NCBI RefSeq assembly: GCF_900156405.1
Contig: NZ_FTNN01000001.1
Span: 417,651-481,650 of the forward strand
Reading direction: 5' to 3'
DNA from: Shewanella morhuae
GTDB taxonomy: Bacteria > Pseudomonadota > Gammaproteobacteria > Enterobacterales > Shewanellaceae
DNA length: 64,000 nt
Under the pieces are notes generated by a model. The model worked only from the letters and a program-made list of their open reading frames with translations. It did no database searches and was not told the origin of the DNA. The translations under genes and the position numbers were made by a program. Below, one piece after another: positions 9,901-18,278 of this stretch; positions within the stretch are counted from its first letter, which is position 1, and the number at the start of each line of letters is the position of its first letter.

Positions 9901-9996
9901 ACGCGGCAGACTCGATATGGCGCCAAAGCCAGCCACAATTAATAGCGCGATAATGAGGCTAACTAGGCGACCATTTTCAACAAAGGCTTTAATCAT
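6907..9996 (-). CDS. RND efflux transporter permease subunit
   Basis: A 1029-residue inner-membrane pump of the resistance-nodulation-division superfamily, driven by proton (or sodium) influx. The usual RND plan is visible: an N-terminal span (residues 12-32), a large periplasmic loop starting TRFASVITPYPGASAERVE-like sequence, a block of spans including GLVVALGIMVDNAIVIVDAI, a second loop and a second block of spans. The TM4 motif here is VDNAIV, with Asn where AcrB has the second Asp of VDDAIV; this is common in some RND subfamilies. The preceding adaptor gene overlaps by 4 bp, so the two are translationally coupled. No TolC-like gene is nearby, so a general outer-membrane channel would be needed. 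Substrate unknown. Confidence 0.93.
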   Translation of the reverse strand: MIKAFVENGRLVSLIIALLIVAGFGAISSLPRTEDPNITNRFASVITPYPGASAERVEALVTEVLENQLRRLEEIKLIQSISRPGISVIQLELKDTVTETDPVWSRARDLLADAKVSLPEAIPSPTLDDQIGYAYTVILSLVWDAKTPLRVDILNRYSKELQSRLRLLSGTDFVRLYGAPAEEMLVQLDGNKMSQLQLTPATIAHILSSADSKIAAGEINNDHFRALVEVSGELDSQTRIRQVPLKIDTQGQIIRLGDIATVTRQVKTPADSIALIDGEQGVFVAARMLNNSRVDLWQAQVEQVVNELNHDLPANVRIQWLFEQNSYTSERLGGLVINLLQGFVIILLVLLLTLGLRNAVIVAISLPLTALFTLACMKYIGLPIHQMSVTGLVVALGIMVDNAIVIVDAISQRRQQGMSRLSAVSETLHHLWLPLAGSTLTTILAFAPIVLMPGAAGEFVSGIAISVMFALLGSYLISHTLIAGLAGRFSHEGKNDVWYQHGVNLPRLSQYFQTSLRIALKRPILSALIIGITPALGFYASGKMTEQFFPPSDRDMFQIEIYLAPHVSLENTLHQVQLMDKQLHTITGISQVDWVVGGNTPSFYYNLTQRQQGASNYAQAMIKVTDFQRANQLIPELQQQFDRSFPEAQVLVRKLEQGPPFNAPVELMIFGPNLDTLRSIGDEVRNILAKTPDVLHTRATLSAGAPKLWLQVNEDASLMSGLSLTDIAKQIQMSTTGVIGGSVLEQTESLPIRVRLGDSSREETSRLAEIQLVAPSGEAIALSALSHSDVLVSRGAIPRRNGQRVNTIEAYIVSGVLPAQVLNDVNDKIAQLQLPSGYRIEIGGESAKRNEAVGNLLSNVMLVVTLLLATVVLSFNSFRLTAIILLSAIQSAGLGLLAVFVFGYPFGFPVIIGLLGLMGLAINAAIVILAELESTPSARLGDRETIITTVSRCGRHISSTTITTVGGFIPLIIAGGGFWPPFAIAIAGGTLLTTLLSLVWVPTMYLLLMKRRNLKTLSFNNGANKVRIK

Positions 9997-11105
9997 AACG
10001 GGCTCGGCGCATTAGAGTTTGGAGATATGACTTGACCCACAACCAGTTTATGCAGCCCTTGGGTGACATAGGTTTCTTTGGGCTCAATTGCGCCTTGAAT
10101 GTAAGCCATGTCTTGGGTGGTGTAGAGAATTTCCACATCCCGCCGCTCAATGACAGATTGCTGCTCCTGGTTTTTGATGACATATAGATTCCATAATCCG
10201 CGAATACCATCCGTCAGCGCCGAAATCGGCACCCAATAGCCTGCTTGCGTGACTTGCTGTTGTTGATGCAGATACGCAATTTCACCGTTAATCACACGGG
10301 CATCTTTAGGCAGACTTATTCTGAGTTGTAGGGTGCGACTGACGGGATTTACTTCAGCGCTGATACCGGCAATGTTGGCGGTAAATATCTGATCTTGCAC
10401 ACTCACTTGTACTTGCTGACCGGCGTAGAATTGATCCGCTAATGCGACAGGAATGCCAATATAGGCTTCAGGATTGATATCTCCCACCAAGGTAAAGATA
10501 GGGCTACCTGCGGCAACCACTTCACCTAGATTATGTAGTCTCTGACTTATGGTGCCGTCAAAGGGCGCTATTAAGATGGATTTATCGAGCTTAAGTTGGT
10601 TGGCATACTGTGAGGCGAGTAGACGGTTTTTCACTGCGGCTAAGCTACTTAATTGCCCGTGGTTTTCATCTAATAATTGCTCAGAGACATAACCCGACTT
10701 TTTCAATTGTTGATTACGTTTTAAGGTGCTGGTGGCGAGGTTAATATCGGCTTGGGTTTGTGCCAGACTGGCTTGGATCTCCTGACGTTCCGCTTCGAGT
10801 AGGCGGGTATCGAGCACTGCAAGTATTTGCCCTTGTTTCACTTTAATGCCTGAATCGGCCTGTAGTTCGTTTAACTTGCCGGCTAATTCAAAACCGACCC
10901 CCGTCGTATTACCAGCGCGGATTGTGCCTGTATAGGTTTGAATACGCTGATAACTAGGCGTTAGGATTAACGTTTGACTTGTTACTGTGGGCAGCGTGAC
11001 TGTAGTGGCGTGTTCGGTCACTTCCTTTTGACAGGCCGTTAATGATGCAAACGCAAACACGCAAATGTGAGTCGTGCGCCAAAAGCGCCTTGCTGTGAGA
11101 TCCAT
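9993..11105 (-). CDS. RND efflux periplasmic adaptor lipoprotein
   Basis: Membrane-fusion protein that links the RND permease to an outer-membrane channel. The predicted 370-residue product has a lipoprotein signal with lipobox LTAC (Cys 25), a barrel-sandwich segment (GFELAGKLNELQADSGIKVK), a coiled-coil hairpin (about residues 90-160) and the second half of the lipoyl domain (LIAPFDGTISQRLHNLGEVV), then beta-barrel sequence. The ATG at 11105 is chosen over a GTG 15 bp upstream, because GTGGA before it can act as ribosome-binding site and the signal peptide is then normal. It is first in the operon and divergent from the TetR gene. Confidence 0.9.
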   Translation of the reverse strand: MDLTARRFWRTTHICVFAFASLTACQKEVTEHATTVTLPTVTSQTLILTPSYQRIQTYTGTIRAGNTTGVGFELAGKLNELQADSGIKVKQGQILAVLDTRLLEAERQEIQASLAQTQADINLATSTLKRNQQLKKSGYVSEQLLDENHGQLSSLAAVKNRLLASQYANQLKLDKSILIAPFDGTISQRLHNLGEVVAAGSPIFTLVGDINPEAYIGIPVALADQFYAGQQVQVSVQDQIFTANIAGISAEVNPVSRTLQLRISLPKDARVINGEIAYLHQQQQVTQAGYWVPISALTDGIRGLWNLYVIKNQEQQSVIERRDVEILYTTQDMAYIQGAIEPKETYVTQGLHKLVVGQVISPNSNAPSPL

Positions 11106-11148
11106 AATCAGTATTTCCACTGTAGGTTAAACGTTAATGCAATGTAAA

Positions 11149-11192
11149 TGGACTTGCTAGTCTAATTGTGCGGAACTGGACTGTCTAGTCTA
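11149..11192. promoter_or_regulatory. Twin palindromic operators between efflux and TetR genes
   Basis: Two near-identical 16-bp boxes, TGGACTTGCTAGTCTA (11149-11164) and TGGACTGTCTAGTCTA (11177-11192), start 28 bp apart in the divergent promoter region. Each contains a short palindrome GACT-N4-AGTC. This is the expected position and form for binding by the adjacent TetR-family repressor, which would then control both the pump and itself. Confidence 0.65.
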
Positions 11193-11246
11193 TTTCGTGC
11201 TTAACTCATGCAAACTTATTTTCTGTTTAACGAGTGGGTAGTTGAT

Positions 11247-11873
11247 ATGACGCATTCCTCTGAATCACAGTTACCGCTGAGCCGTAGCGGTCAAAAACGT
11301 CAGCAAGTGCTTGTGGCTGCGATTGATTTATTTTGTCGTCAAGGTTTTCCCCATACCAGCATGGATGAAGTTGCAAAACTCGCGGGAGTGTCAAAACAAA
11401 CCGTGTATTCCTATTTCGGCAGTAAAGATGAGCTATTTGTTGCGGCAATCGAGTCTAAATGCGTTAGCCATAACCTTAATGATGGTTTGTTAAGTGACCC
11501 AACAGAGCCAGAATTAGCCTTGACCCAATTTGCGCTGCAGTTTGGTAAGATGATAGTCAGCCCAGAGACCATCACTGTGTTTAAAACTTGTGTTGCCCAA
11601 TCCGAGAGCCATCCCGAAGTGTCACGGTTATTTTTTGAGGCTGGGCCCCAGCATATCGTGGGTATATTGGCTGATTATCTGGCAGCTATAGATTTACTTG
11701 GCAAATATTGTTTTGGTAATCCCCAGCATAGTGCAGTGCGTTTTTGTTTAATGTTATTTGGTGAACTTAAATTAAAGTTGGAGCTGGGATTGGCCGTCGA
11801 TGAACTCCTTGGTGACAGAGAAAAATATATTTTAGGGTGTGCTGACATGTTTTTAAAGGCGCATCGACTATAG
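11247..11873 (+). CDS. TetR/AcrR family transcriptional regulator
   Basis: A 208-residue repressor with an N-terminal helix-turn-helix: RQQVLVAAIDLFCRQGF, then TSMDEVAKLAGVSKQTVYSYF and GSKDELFVAAI, the canonical TetR pattern. The C-terminal two-thirds is helical and should bind ligand. The start is set at the ATG with GAGTGGG 8 nt upstream; an ATG 39 bp earlier is possible but adds residues outside the family. It is transcribed divergently from the adaptor-permease operon, with twin palindromes between them, so it most likely represses that pump until an inducer binds. Confidence 0.9.
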   Translation: MTHSSESQLPLSRSGQKRQQVLVAAIDLFCRQGFPHTSMDEVAKLAGVSKQTVYSYFGSKDELFVAAIESKCVSHNLNDGLLSDPTEPELALTQFALQFGKMIVSPETITVFKTCVAQSESHPEVSRLFFEAGPQHIVGILADYLAAIDLLGKYCFGNPQHSAVRFCLMLFGELKLKLELGLAVDELLGDREKYILGCADMFLKAHRL

Positions 11874-11995
11874 TCATAAAGTTCAGTCAAGAAGTATCAT
11901 TTTGTATCTAAACATTGGATGTATGAACTTTTCTGTTTGATAGCGCGTATCATATGCGCAAAATATATTTCGACATTTACATGTAAGGATTAAGC

Positions 11996-12946
11996 GTGGC
12001 TAATCAACTACACCCACAACCACAACTGAGTACAAAATACCTCACACTAAAATATGGTTTATTGTTGCTGCCATTAATGAGTGGCGCGGTGATCGCGGCA
12101 GATAAACCTTCGCAGGAAAGTAAGCCTTTCAGATTAAATATCTCCCAGGTGAGCACTCAAAGTGCAGAGGTTGCCAATGGCAATACCGAGCTGCAAAGAG
12201 ACAGTTTATTGCTCAGTGCTGGCATGAATATGCCGCTAGATCAGCAATGGTCAGTGGGTTTTAATGTCGGTTACGATCGACTTAATTATGACTGGCGCAA
12301 TATTAGTCTTACTGGACCCAATAATGTTTCATCATTATTTGGCTCTGACGGACAAAGTTGGGATCACATTAATCGTTATCGTGCTGGAGTTTCTTTAAAC
12401 TACCGCATGGATGAACGCTGGTCTTTTTCGTTAGCACCGCAGATCCAATATGCTTACGCTGATACTGCATCGGCTGACCAAGCACAGAGTTATGGTGTTG
12501 TGGCATCGGTAATGTATGCATTAAAATCGGGCAATATGATTGGTTTTGGGGTTGCATACCTCAACGATATTGATGAGGTACGGACAGTGCCTTATCTCGC
12601 CATGCGTTGGCAGATAGATGAACATTGGGCGCTGGCTAACCCTTTCCAAGCCGGTTTTAGTGGCCCAGCTGGATTAGAATTAAGCTATAAATTTAATCCT
12701 ACTTGGAATATGGGTTTTGGTAGTTCGCGCCGTACCGAGCGTTTCCTCATCGAAGATGATGATACCGTAGTAGAAACTAACGAATGGGTCAGTTATCTGC
12801 GCGGTGGTTGGCAAGCGACTTCCGCACTTTCTGTTAACCTGTACGCGGGTTACTACTTTGATAGTGAAGTAGAAGTGACTAACCAAACGGCTCTTGAAAT
12901 CGATAACCAAGGTGCTGTTGCCTTGGATATCGGCTTCAAATTCTAA
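11996..12946 (+). CDS. Predicted outer-membrane beta-barrel protein
   Basis: A 316-residue protein starting at a GTG with AAGGAT upstream. Residues 1-34 form a signal peptide ending in AVIAA. The mature protein is rich in alternating aromatic/polar strands (WSVGFNVGYDRLNYDW, WSFSLAPQIQYAYAD, VSYLRGGWQATSALSVN) and ends in a C-terminal Phe (LDIGFKF), as outer-membrane barrels do for BAM recognition. About 12 strands can be guessed. It loosely resembles the DUF6268 group, which I could not verify. It stands alone between the TetR gene and a convergent periplasmic-protein gene. Function unknown. Confidence 0.7.
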   Translation: MANQLHPQPQLSTKYLTLKYGLLLLPLMSGAVIAADKPSQESKPFRLNISQVSTQSAEVANGNTELQRDSLLLSAGMNMPLDQQWSVGFNVGYDRLNYDWRNISLTGPNNVSSLFGSDGQSWDHINRYRAGVSLNYRMDERWSFSLAPQIQYAYADTASADQAQSYGVVASVMYALKSGNMIGFGVAYLNDIDEVRTVPYLAMRWQIDEHWALANPFQAGFSGPAGLELSYKFNPTWNMGFGSSRRTERFLIEDDDTVVETNEWVSYLRGGWQATSALSVNLYAGYYFDSEVEVTNQTALEIDNQGAVALDIGFKF

Positions 12947-12958
12947 GGTCAAGTTAAG

Positions 12959-13519
12959 TTATTTGCCCAGCATGGCCTCTTTTAGGCTGCTCTGGGCAGG
13001 TTTATCACCTAGCCAAATTTTTAACAGTGCTTGACGGAACATCTCACCTTCGATAGTCGCTTGTTCTTGACCATTTTTGTAAGCCGTTACGCCGCGGGTT
13101 TTATTGGCGACTAAGGTAAATTGGTCGCCAGCTTTAATTTGTTCATTAAATAGCGCCATAAAAGCATCTATCTGCGGTTGGATATCGACGGTGTTATCCG
13201 CTGTGGCGTGCTCAAAACCTTCGATGATCGCATCGCGCATTTTTTCGGAGGTGATCATGCTTGAAGTAATATTGAGCCGAATGACTGCAATCGGAGCATT
13301 GATGACTGCTGCTGTATTATTTAAGGCTGTCGGTACATAAAGGCTTCCCACATATAAATCCATAAAGAATTTACTACGAACGCCTGTGCCATTCAGTGGT
13401 AAAATCTGGCTATCTAACGTCACACTATCAGCAACTTTCACACCTGAAACTTCTTTTGCAATGACTGCGTTAGGTAATAACAGCGCGGTTGCGAGAGTAA
13501 GCGTGGAGAGTAACTTCAT
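12959..13519 (-). CDS. Chalcone isomerase-like periplasmic protein
   Basis: The 186-residue product has a cleavable signal peptide (residues 1-21, ending AVIA) and the pattern LPLNGTGVRSKFFMDLYVGSLY, typical of bacterial chalcone-isomerase-like proteins (Chalcone_3 type). These share the fold of the plant enzyme, but bacterial members generally lack a shown isomerase activity. The start is set at the ATG preceded by GAGGTG; the ORF extends 12 bp further, but its ATG would place the ribosome-binding site inside the gene. It converges on the barrel-protein gene with a 12-bp gap. Role unknown. Confidence 0.8.
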   Translation of the reverse strand: MKLLSTLTLATALLLPNAVIAKEVSGVKVADSVTLDSQILPLNGTGVRSKFFMDLYVGSLYVPTALNNTAAVINAPIAVIRLNITSSMITSEKMRDAIIEGFEHATADNTVDIQPQIDAFMALFNEQIKAGDQFTLVANKTRGVTAYKNGQEQATIEGEMFRQALLKIWLGDKPAQSSLKEAMLGK

Positions 13520-13749
13520 AATACACCTCATTTTTAGATTCTAATTATTGGGTTTAAAGCTGATTTTGATGAGTATTTTTTTAAAACCTTGGTATCGATT
13601 TGGCAAACACTCAACACTGCAAACGGATGTTAATCTAAAGAGAGGGGAGAGTGATAGATTAATGATGTTTAAGCATGATGTGGTGATGGGGGAATTCGGC
13701 ATACTCGCGTTAAGCATTAGTACGCCATTTGAGTGTAAACAAGATTAAA

Positions 13750-14229
13750 TTAACCGCGAGTACCTAGCTTGTACTGTCCATTTTGTTCGAACATGACTGC
13801 TTGTTTTTGTTTTGAAGAGATCAGAATTGGACCGTCATCGAAGAACAAAAAACATTTCCAATTGCGGACAAATACATCCCAACGAGTTTCAATTACTTGA
13901 TACTTTTCATAGCAAAAATACACCGGCGTATCATCTGGCCATTGAATGAAATCGGCTAACGTAGCAGGTAAACTGCTATCTTCACTGTCCCAAATACTTT
14001 GCCAGTCATCAGTTTCAGTCCAAGCATCAGCCTTCGCTGCCCAATCTCCCTTAGTAAATTGCTCCGCTCGACTACTTTTATTGCTGAGCCATTGGTTCCA
14101 AACCTCCATAGCACTTTTGTCCGTTAACGGTAGGATATGCGCCTTATCCTCATCGGTAACAGGTAAGTCTTTGTGGTTGAAAATCCACTTACGGCGGTAA
14201 ATATCTAAAGGTATATAGGTATGAGCCAA
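13750..14229 (-). CDS. DUF2947 family protein
   Basis: A 159-residue soluble protein without signal peptide or membrane span. It is Trp- and Asp-rich, with patterns such as IYRRKWIFNHKDLPVTDED, GDWAAKADAWTETDDW and TPVYFCYEKYQVIETRW. I recognise these as the DUF2947 family found in Shewanella and Vibrio; its function is unknown. A GGAG-like ribosome-binding site lies just upstream. It is a single gene between the periplasmic protein and the glycosylation island, and no operon partner is evident. Confidence 0.75.
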   Translation of the reverse strand: MAHTYIPLDIYRRKWIFNHKDLPVTDEDKAHILPLTDKSAMEVWNQWLSNKSSRAEQFTKGDWAAKADAWTETDDWQSIWDSEDSSLPATLADFIQWPDDTPVYFCYEKYQVIETRWDVFVRNWKCFLFFDDGPILISSKQKQAVMFEQNGQYKLGTRG

Positions 14230-14308
14230 ACAAAATCTCCTTGGGTATGCGAGTGAGCAATGCTGAAATGCGGTTAATTATACGATCTAGTGAGGTAATA
14301 GTGAAATT

Positions 14309-14334
14309 ACCGAACACGAATATTAGTGTTCGGT
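14309..14334 (-). terminator. Stem-loop ending the glycosylation operon
   Basis: Perfect 9-bp arms ACCGAACAC and GTGTTCGGT around 8 nt lie 15 bp beyond the stop of the last minus-strand island gene. The T-tract after it is poor, so termination may be incomplete. Confidence 0.5.
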
Positions 14335-14348
14335 GCGGCTTTATAACA

Positions 14349-16868
14349 TTATTGCGAAGAAGCCATTAATCGCGTGAGCTCTGCTAAATATTCTTGTGCG
14401 ACTTGATTGTGAGGATCGGCGTCAGTCGCATTAGTAAATGCAGTGTGGGATGCTTCTACTTGATTGATTTCAATCATAAATAACCCTAGTTTTATCCATG
14501 TTTGCGTATCCGATGGATATTTTTCTAAGTAATCTAAGTAGACATTAACAGATTGTTGTATTTTGCCTTGAAGCTTTAAAATATGTGCATACTGCGGCAT
14601 GTATTCATCAATTTTTTCAGCTAACCTAGCTATTGTATATTCAGCAACATTTATATTTCCAAGTTTTAATGAGAGTAGAGAAATTTGTTTTAACTCTATT
14701 TCAGATTGTAAATTTTTATCTAGCTCGAGTAAAACAAGAAGTGCTTCATTTTCTTTTTGTTCTAAGAGTAACTGATGACTATATGCAAGATGATAGAGGC
14801 GTTTAGCAGTTTCATCTTTTTTTGCGAGTTTTTTTAGATTTAATGCCATTTTAACTAAGCCCGTATGATCATTGTCTCTAATAAGCACAATAATTTTTTC
14901 AAAGACATTTTCCATCGAGGCCGATTTTTTGACGTTTTCTATGTACTCCTCAGGCATAATGGTAAGCTGTTCCTGGTATTCATCGGTAATAGATTGTATA
15001 AGGAGTTTGTATTCTTCCAATAATTGAGCATTCTGCTTAAATTTCTTATACTCTTGCCAACGAGGATGGTTTCCTTGCCATATATTGATACGACCATGTT
15101 GCTTTTCCTTACGCCAAAATTGTACAAGAGGTTCTAGAGAGGCATCTTGAGACAATTCGTTAAATCGTTGACTTAATCTTGTTAGACTATCTTGCGTAAG
15201 TTTTGTTAATTGCTCCGAGATACTGATAAATGCTTTATAGTAGTTTTCGGTCATATCTAATACATGTAAATTATCCCATTCCTCGGTCTTTTTGGTGGTT
15301 AGAAAGGCTGCAAATTCTGAAAAGCCATAGGTTTTGATTAATTTGACTACACCAGAATGGCTTTTATTTATTTTTTTATCAATAAAATCAATTTTTTTGA
15401 GTATTTTCTGTACATCACAAAGTGGTGTTTTTTTATTTTTAAGTTGTTGGTTTAAATTTAAAATATCATTAGAAAACTTGATGATATTACGAAGTATATT
15501 TATTTTTCCATGAATTTCATTTTTAGATATAAGATTATCTTGCTTTTTATCTTCCAAACTAAAATCAGGAATCCAGCTAAGTAACTCTGATGGAGAGGGC
15601 TCTTCAGTATGTAGAATTATATGCTCTGTATTTTTATATTCTATGCCTTTGACTTTAGCTGCATTGAGTGACAGATTAATAAACTCAATTTCAGTATATG
15701 TCTTCGCTTCTGCTGCTAAAGCTTCAATAGCCAATTTTAATTGGGTAACAGTTTCAGCTTTTTCCTCTCCGTAGGTATCTATCCATTCACCCATGATTCC
15801 CAAATTAGGTCCAAGGGCTGATTCAACTGAATCTTTAGTATGTGTAAAGCCTGTATTTGTGAAGCATAAATCAACTCCAGTGAGTAGAATTCTTGAAAAA
15901 CCCATCTTAGTTGCTAAATGAACTGCTGCATTAGTTACTGTAGGTCCTATGGTTTCGATATTTTTTTTGTCATCCAGTTGCCAAGGATATTTATTATCCA
16001 TAAAAAGATTTTTTCCTGACCATTGTCCTAAGAGTCTGGAATTAACATGAAAAGAGTTTACAAATAAACTAGAATTTGCAAGAGACATCATATCTCTATT
16101 GACTTCAAAACTAAAATCATAGGGATCTACCGATACGATAATATGTGGTATTATCCCAGCTTTATATAATTTACCTGCAATACGTGATACCGCAATGATA
16201 AAGAGATTCTTAAAGTGAGATTGTATCCAGTCTATTTTGTTATCTAGTGAAGGACCACCTGCAACAACAAGGCAAGTATGTCCGATGAATCTATTTGCTA
16301 ATAAGGATGCAGGGAGCCTATTTTCAGAAATATTTTTAAATTGTTCTTCAAAATATTTTTTTTGTGATGAGTTTACTCTTTGTTCAAAGTAACCAGCTTC
16401 TAATATTTTGAGTATTTGAGTATTAAGGATGCTGTATTCTTGAATATGGCTTGATGTCGCACCTAAGCTTCGATAATGTTTGAAGTGATTTTTAAGTATA
16501 TATATTCCATATGCATCTGAAAAAAAATGATCTTGGAAGTCTTCATAGTTATAAATAAATAATTGGTTTTCGATTTCTTTTGGAATATCGATATTAAGAA
16601 GATTAAGTACCTCATCTAATTCAACAAAAATAAAGATGCTGCCCTTAGGTATGCCTTGTTCAAGAAGGTAGTTTACCAGCAGGCCAGAGTCTAATCCGGT
16701 AACGACTTGTAACATATCTTCTTTGGCGAAGTCATTTTTGAATTTTTTATCGTATTGAGTTTTTGAATCAATCGATTCAAACATACTCCGGTTAACACTT
16801 GGGAGATAATACTCATTAAATCGACTGATAGAGAAAATGTTTTGTATATTGGATTTATGTAAACTCAT
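14349..16868 (-). CDS. Motility-associated factor (Maf) glycosyltransferase with C-terminal TPRs
   Basis: An 839-residue Maf/DUF115 protein. Maf proteins transfer CMP-activated nonulosonic acids onto flagellin Ser/Thr in the cytoplasm before export. The core lies at about residues 190-400: VVAGGPSLDNKIDWI (201-215), then the IIPHIIVSVDPYDF and GPTVTNAAVHLATKMGFSR segments. The middle is helical and Lys-rich. The last 100 residues resemble tetratricopeptide repeats (YPSDTQTWIKLGLFMIEINQ and HTAFTNATDADPHNQVAQEY), a likely protein-docking tail. A GAGGAAC ribosome-binding site precedes the ATG. It is the last gene of the island and is notably AT-rich. It differs strongly from the second Maf at 28225-29523. 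Confidence 0.88.
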   Translation of the reverse strand: MSLHKSNIQNIFSISRFNEYYLPSVNRSMFESIDSKTQYDKKFKNDFAKEDMLQVVTGLDSGLLVNYLLEQGIPKGSIFIFVELDEVLNLLNIDIPKEIENQLFIYNYEDFQDHFFSDAYGIYILKNHFKHYRSLGATSSHIQEYSILNTQILKILEAGYFEQRVNSSQKKYFEEQFKNISENRLPASLLANRFIGHTCLVVAGGPSLDNKIDWIQSHFKNLFIIAVSRIAGKLYKAGIIPHIIVSVDPYDFSFEVNRDMMSLANSSLFVNSFHVNSRLLGQWSGKNLFMDNKYPWQLDDKKNIETIGPTVTNAAVHLATKMGFSRILLTGVDLCFTNTGFTHTKDSVESALGPNLGIMGEWIDTYGEEKAETVTQLKLAIEALAAEAKTYTEIEFINLSLNAAKVKGIEYKNTEHIILHTEEPSPSELLSWIPDFSLEDKKQDNLISKNEIHGKINILRNIIKFSNDILNLNQQLKNKKTPLCDVQKILKKIDFIDKKINKSHSGVVKLIKTYGFSEFAAFLTTKKTEEWDNLHVLDMTENYYKAFISISEQLTKLTQDSLTRLSQRFNELSQDASLEPLVQFWRKEKQHGRINIWQGNHPRWQEYKKFKQNAQLLEEYKLLIQSITDEYQEQLTIMPEEYIENVKKSASMENVFEKIIVLIRDNDHTGLVKMALNLKKLAKKDETAKRLYHLAYSHQLLLEQKENEALLVLLELDKNLQSEIELKQISLLSLKLGNINVAEYTIARLAEKIDEYMPQYAHILKLQGKIQQSVNVYLDYLEKYPSDTQTWIKLGLFMIEINQVEASHTAFTNATDADPHNQVAQEYLAELTRLMASSQ

Positions 16869-16976
16869 AGTTCCTCGTTAAAATCGATTTTTCTATGAAA
16901 ATTAATAAAGTGATAAAACAATGTGCTATAATTTTTAGTTATTTAAACTGCCAAGTAAATCACTATATTTAGCTAA

Positions 16977-17516
16977 TTATTTAATATGCTTAATTATTTT
17001 CGCTGGTTGTCCAGCTACAACGACATAGGGCGGCACGTCCTTGGTTACCACAGAGCCCGCTCCTACTATACTATTTGCACCGATTGTTACCCCCGGTAAA
17101 ATAATAGCATTGGCCCCAATCCATGAGCCTCGACAGATAAGTACGGGCTCTACAGGCTTATGTCCCTGAAAGAAAATGGCTTGATTCGGCTCGGCAAATT
17201 CATGATTAGAGGTGTAAATATGTACACCAGAACCAATCAGGACAAAATCTTCGATAGCGATGTTGACCGAGTTACCGCCGTGTTCGGAGCCAAAAAGCAT
17301 AGTTCCTGGCCTAAGTACGACTTCATCGCCAATACTAATATGATCACAGCAGATGGCATAACTGCCAGGTCTCATTACACTATTATGGCCAAATTTTGCA
17401 AATTTATTTTGGCACAACCATCTACCAAGGCGCTTAGAGTGCAAAAGAAAATGAGTCAGAGGTATGTCTGGCCCAATACGTTTCACTTTTAACCAATAGT
17501 AAAGTTTTTTTAGCAT
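16977..17516 (-). CDS. Left-handed beta-helix acyltransferase (hexapeptide family)
   Basis: A 179-residue acyltransferase of the maltose/galactoside O-acetyltransferase type. The C-terminal half shows hexapeptide turns ([57 protein letters not shown]) that build the left-handed helix. The candidate catalytic His lies in IYTSNHEF. It ends the run of sugar genes, just 3 bp from the SDR gene, so it probably O- or N-acylates the nonulosonic sugar or a related glycan residue. Confidence 0.82.
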   Translation of the reverse strand: MLKKLYYWLKVKRIGPDIPLTHFLLHSKRLGRWLCQNKFAKFGHNSVMRPGSYAICCDHISIGDEVVLRPGTMLFGSEHGGNSVNIAIEDFVLIGSGVHIYTSNHEFAEPNQAIFFQGHKPVEPVLICRGSWIGANAIILPGVTIGANSIVGAGSVVTKDVPPYVVVAGQPAKIIKHIK

Positions 17517-17519
17517 AAT

Positions 17520-18278
17520 TTATAATGTAAACCCATCATCAATAGTGATGTTTTGCCCAGTAACATATTGAGATTGTTGTGACAGTAAAAATGTTATTGA
17601 ACCAACAATATCACTCGGGGTTAACATTCCATGGCCATTTGTCGAGTCTTGATATGCCTTTAGAAATGAAGCCGGTTGGCTATCAAAAATGCCTCCAGGG
17701 CTGATACTGTTGATCCTAAAGCGACTGTCTTTAATAAATGCCACTACGTATTTACTTAGGTGAAGCAGGGCTGATTTGATAGCGGCATATTCAACTGGCA
17801 TGGTCATTGGAGTGCCTTCATATAACGAAAATTTTGGTGCTACAACACCATAAATTGATGAAATATTGACTACAGACATGGGCGATTGTTGTCTGATAAA
17901 TAGAGTTGCACATTGCTGCATAAACAGAAATGAAGAACCTAAATGTAGTGATAAATTCTCATTAAAGCTATCTAGGCTGACCTCTAAAAATGAAGTGCCA
18001 TACTGCGTATTTCGAGGATAGGCACAATTAACCGCGCCAGAAAGTTCATTAAGACTTGAAAAAAACCGTTTCACCGCGACTTCATCAGTAATGTCTAGTT
18101 CAACTAAGGTTAACGAATTTCCATAATCCTGAATGAGATCTTGAAATTTAAGTCTCATTGCTGAATTTACACGATCTATCGCTATTACTTTTGCGCCTTG
18201 GGCGAGTATAGATGCCGTTACTTGGGAGCCGAGCAAACCTGTTGCGCCTGTTATAAGTATTGTTTTTCCCGTTAGCAT
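17520..18278 (-). CDS. SDR family oxidoreductase (PtmA-like)
   Basis: A 252-residue short-chain dehydrogenase. The nucleotide-binding motif TGATGLLGSQ is at residues 10-19, a Ser in VNISSIYG is followed by the catalytic YAAIK (Tyr-X3-Lys), and GQNITIDDGFTL closes the fold. It overlaps the preceding cytidylyltransferase gene by 7 bp, so it belongs to the sugar operon. In Campylobacter, the related PtmA is part of the route that supplies GDP-glucosamine for legionaminic acid; the same role here is an inference from position and resemblance. Confidence 0.85.
   Translation of the reverse strand: MLTGKTILITGATGLLGSQVTASILAQGAKVIAIDRVNSAMRLKFQDLIQDYGNSLTLVELDITDEVAVKRFFSSLNELSGAVNCAYPRNTQYGTSFLEVSLDSFNENLSLHLGSSFLFMQQCATLFIRQQSPMSVVNISSIYGVVAPKFSLYEGTPMTMPVEYAAIKSALLHLSKYVVAFIKDSRFRINSISPGGIFDSQPASFLKAYQDSTNGHGMLTPSDIVGSITFLLSQQSQYVTGQNITIDDGFTL

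Noticed and set aside
13548..13748. 66-codon plus-strand ORF between the chalcone-isomerase-like and DUF2947 genes
   Set aside because: It begins at a TTG without a Shine-Dalgarno. An AGAGGGGAG lies inside it, but the nearest in-frame ATG is too far from it. No family pattern.
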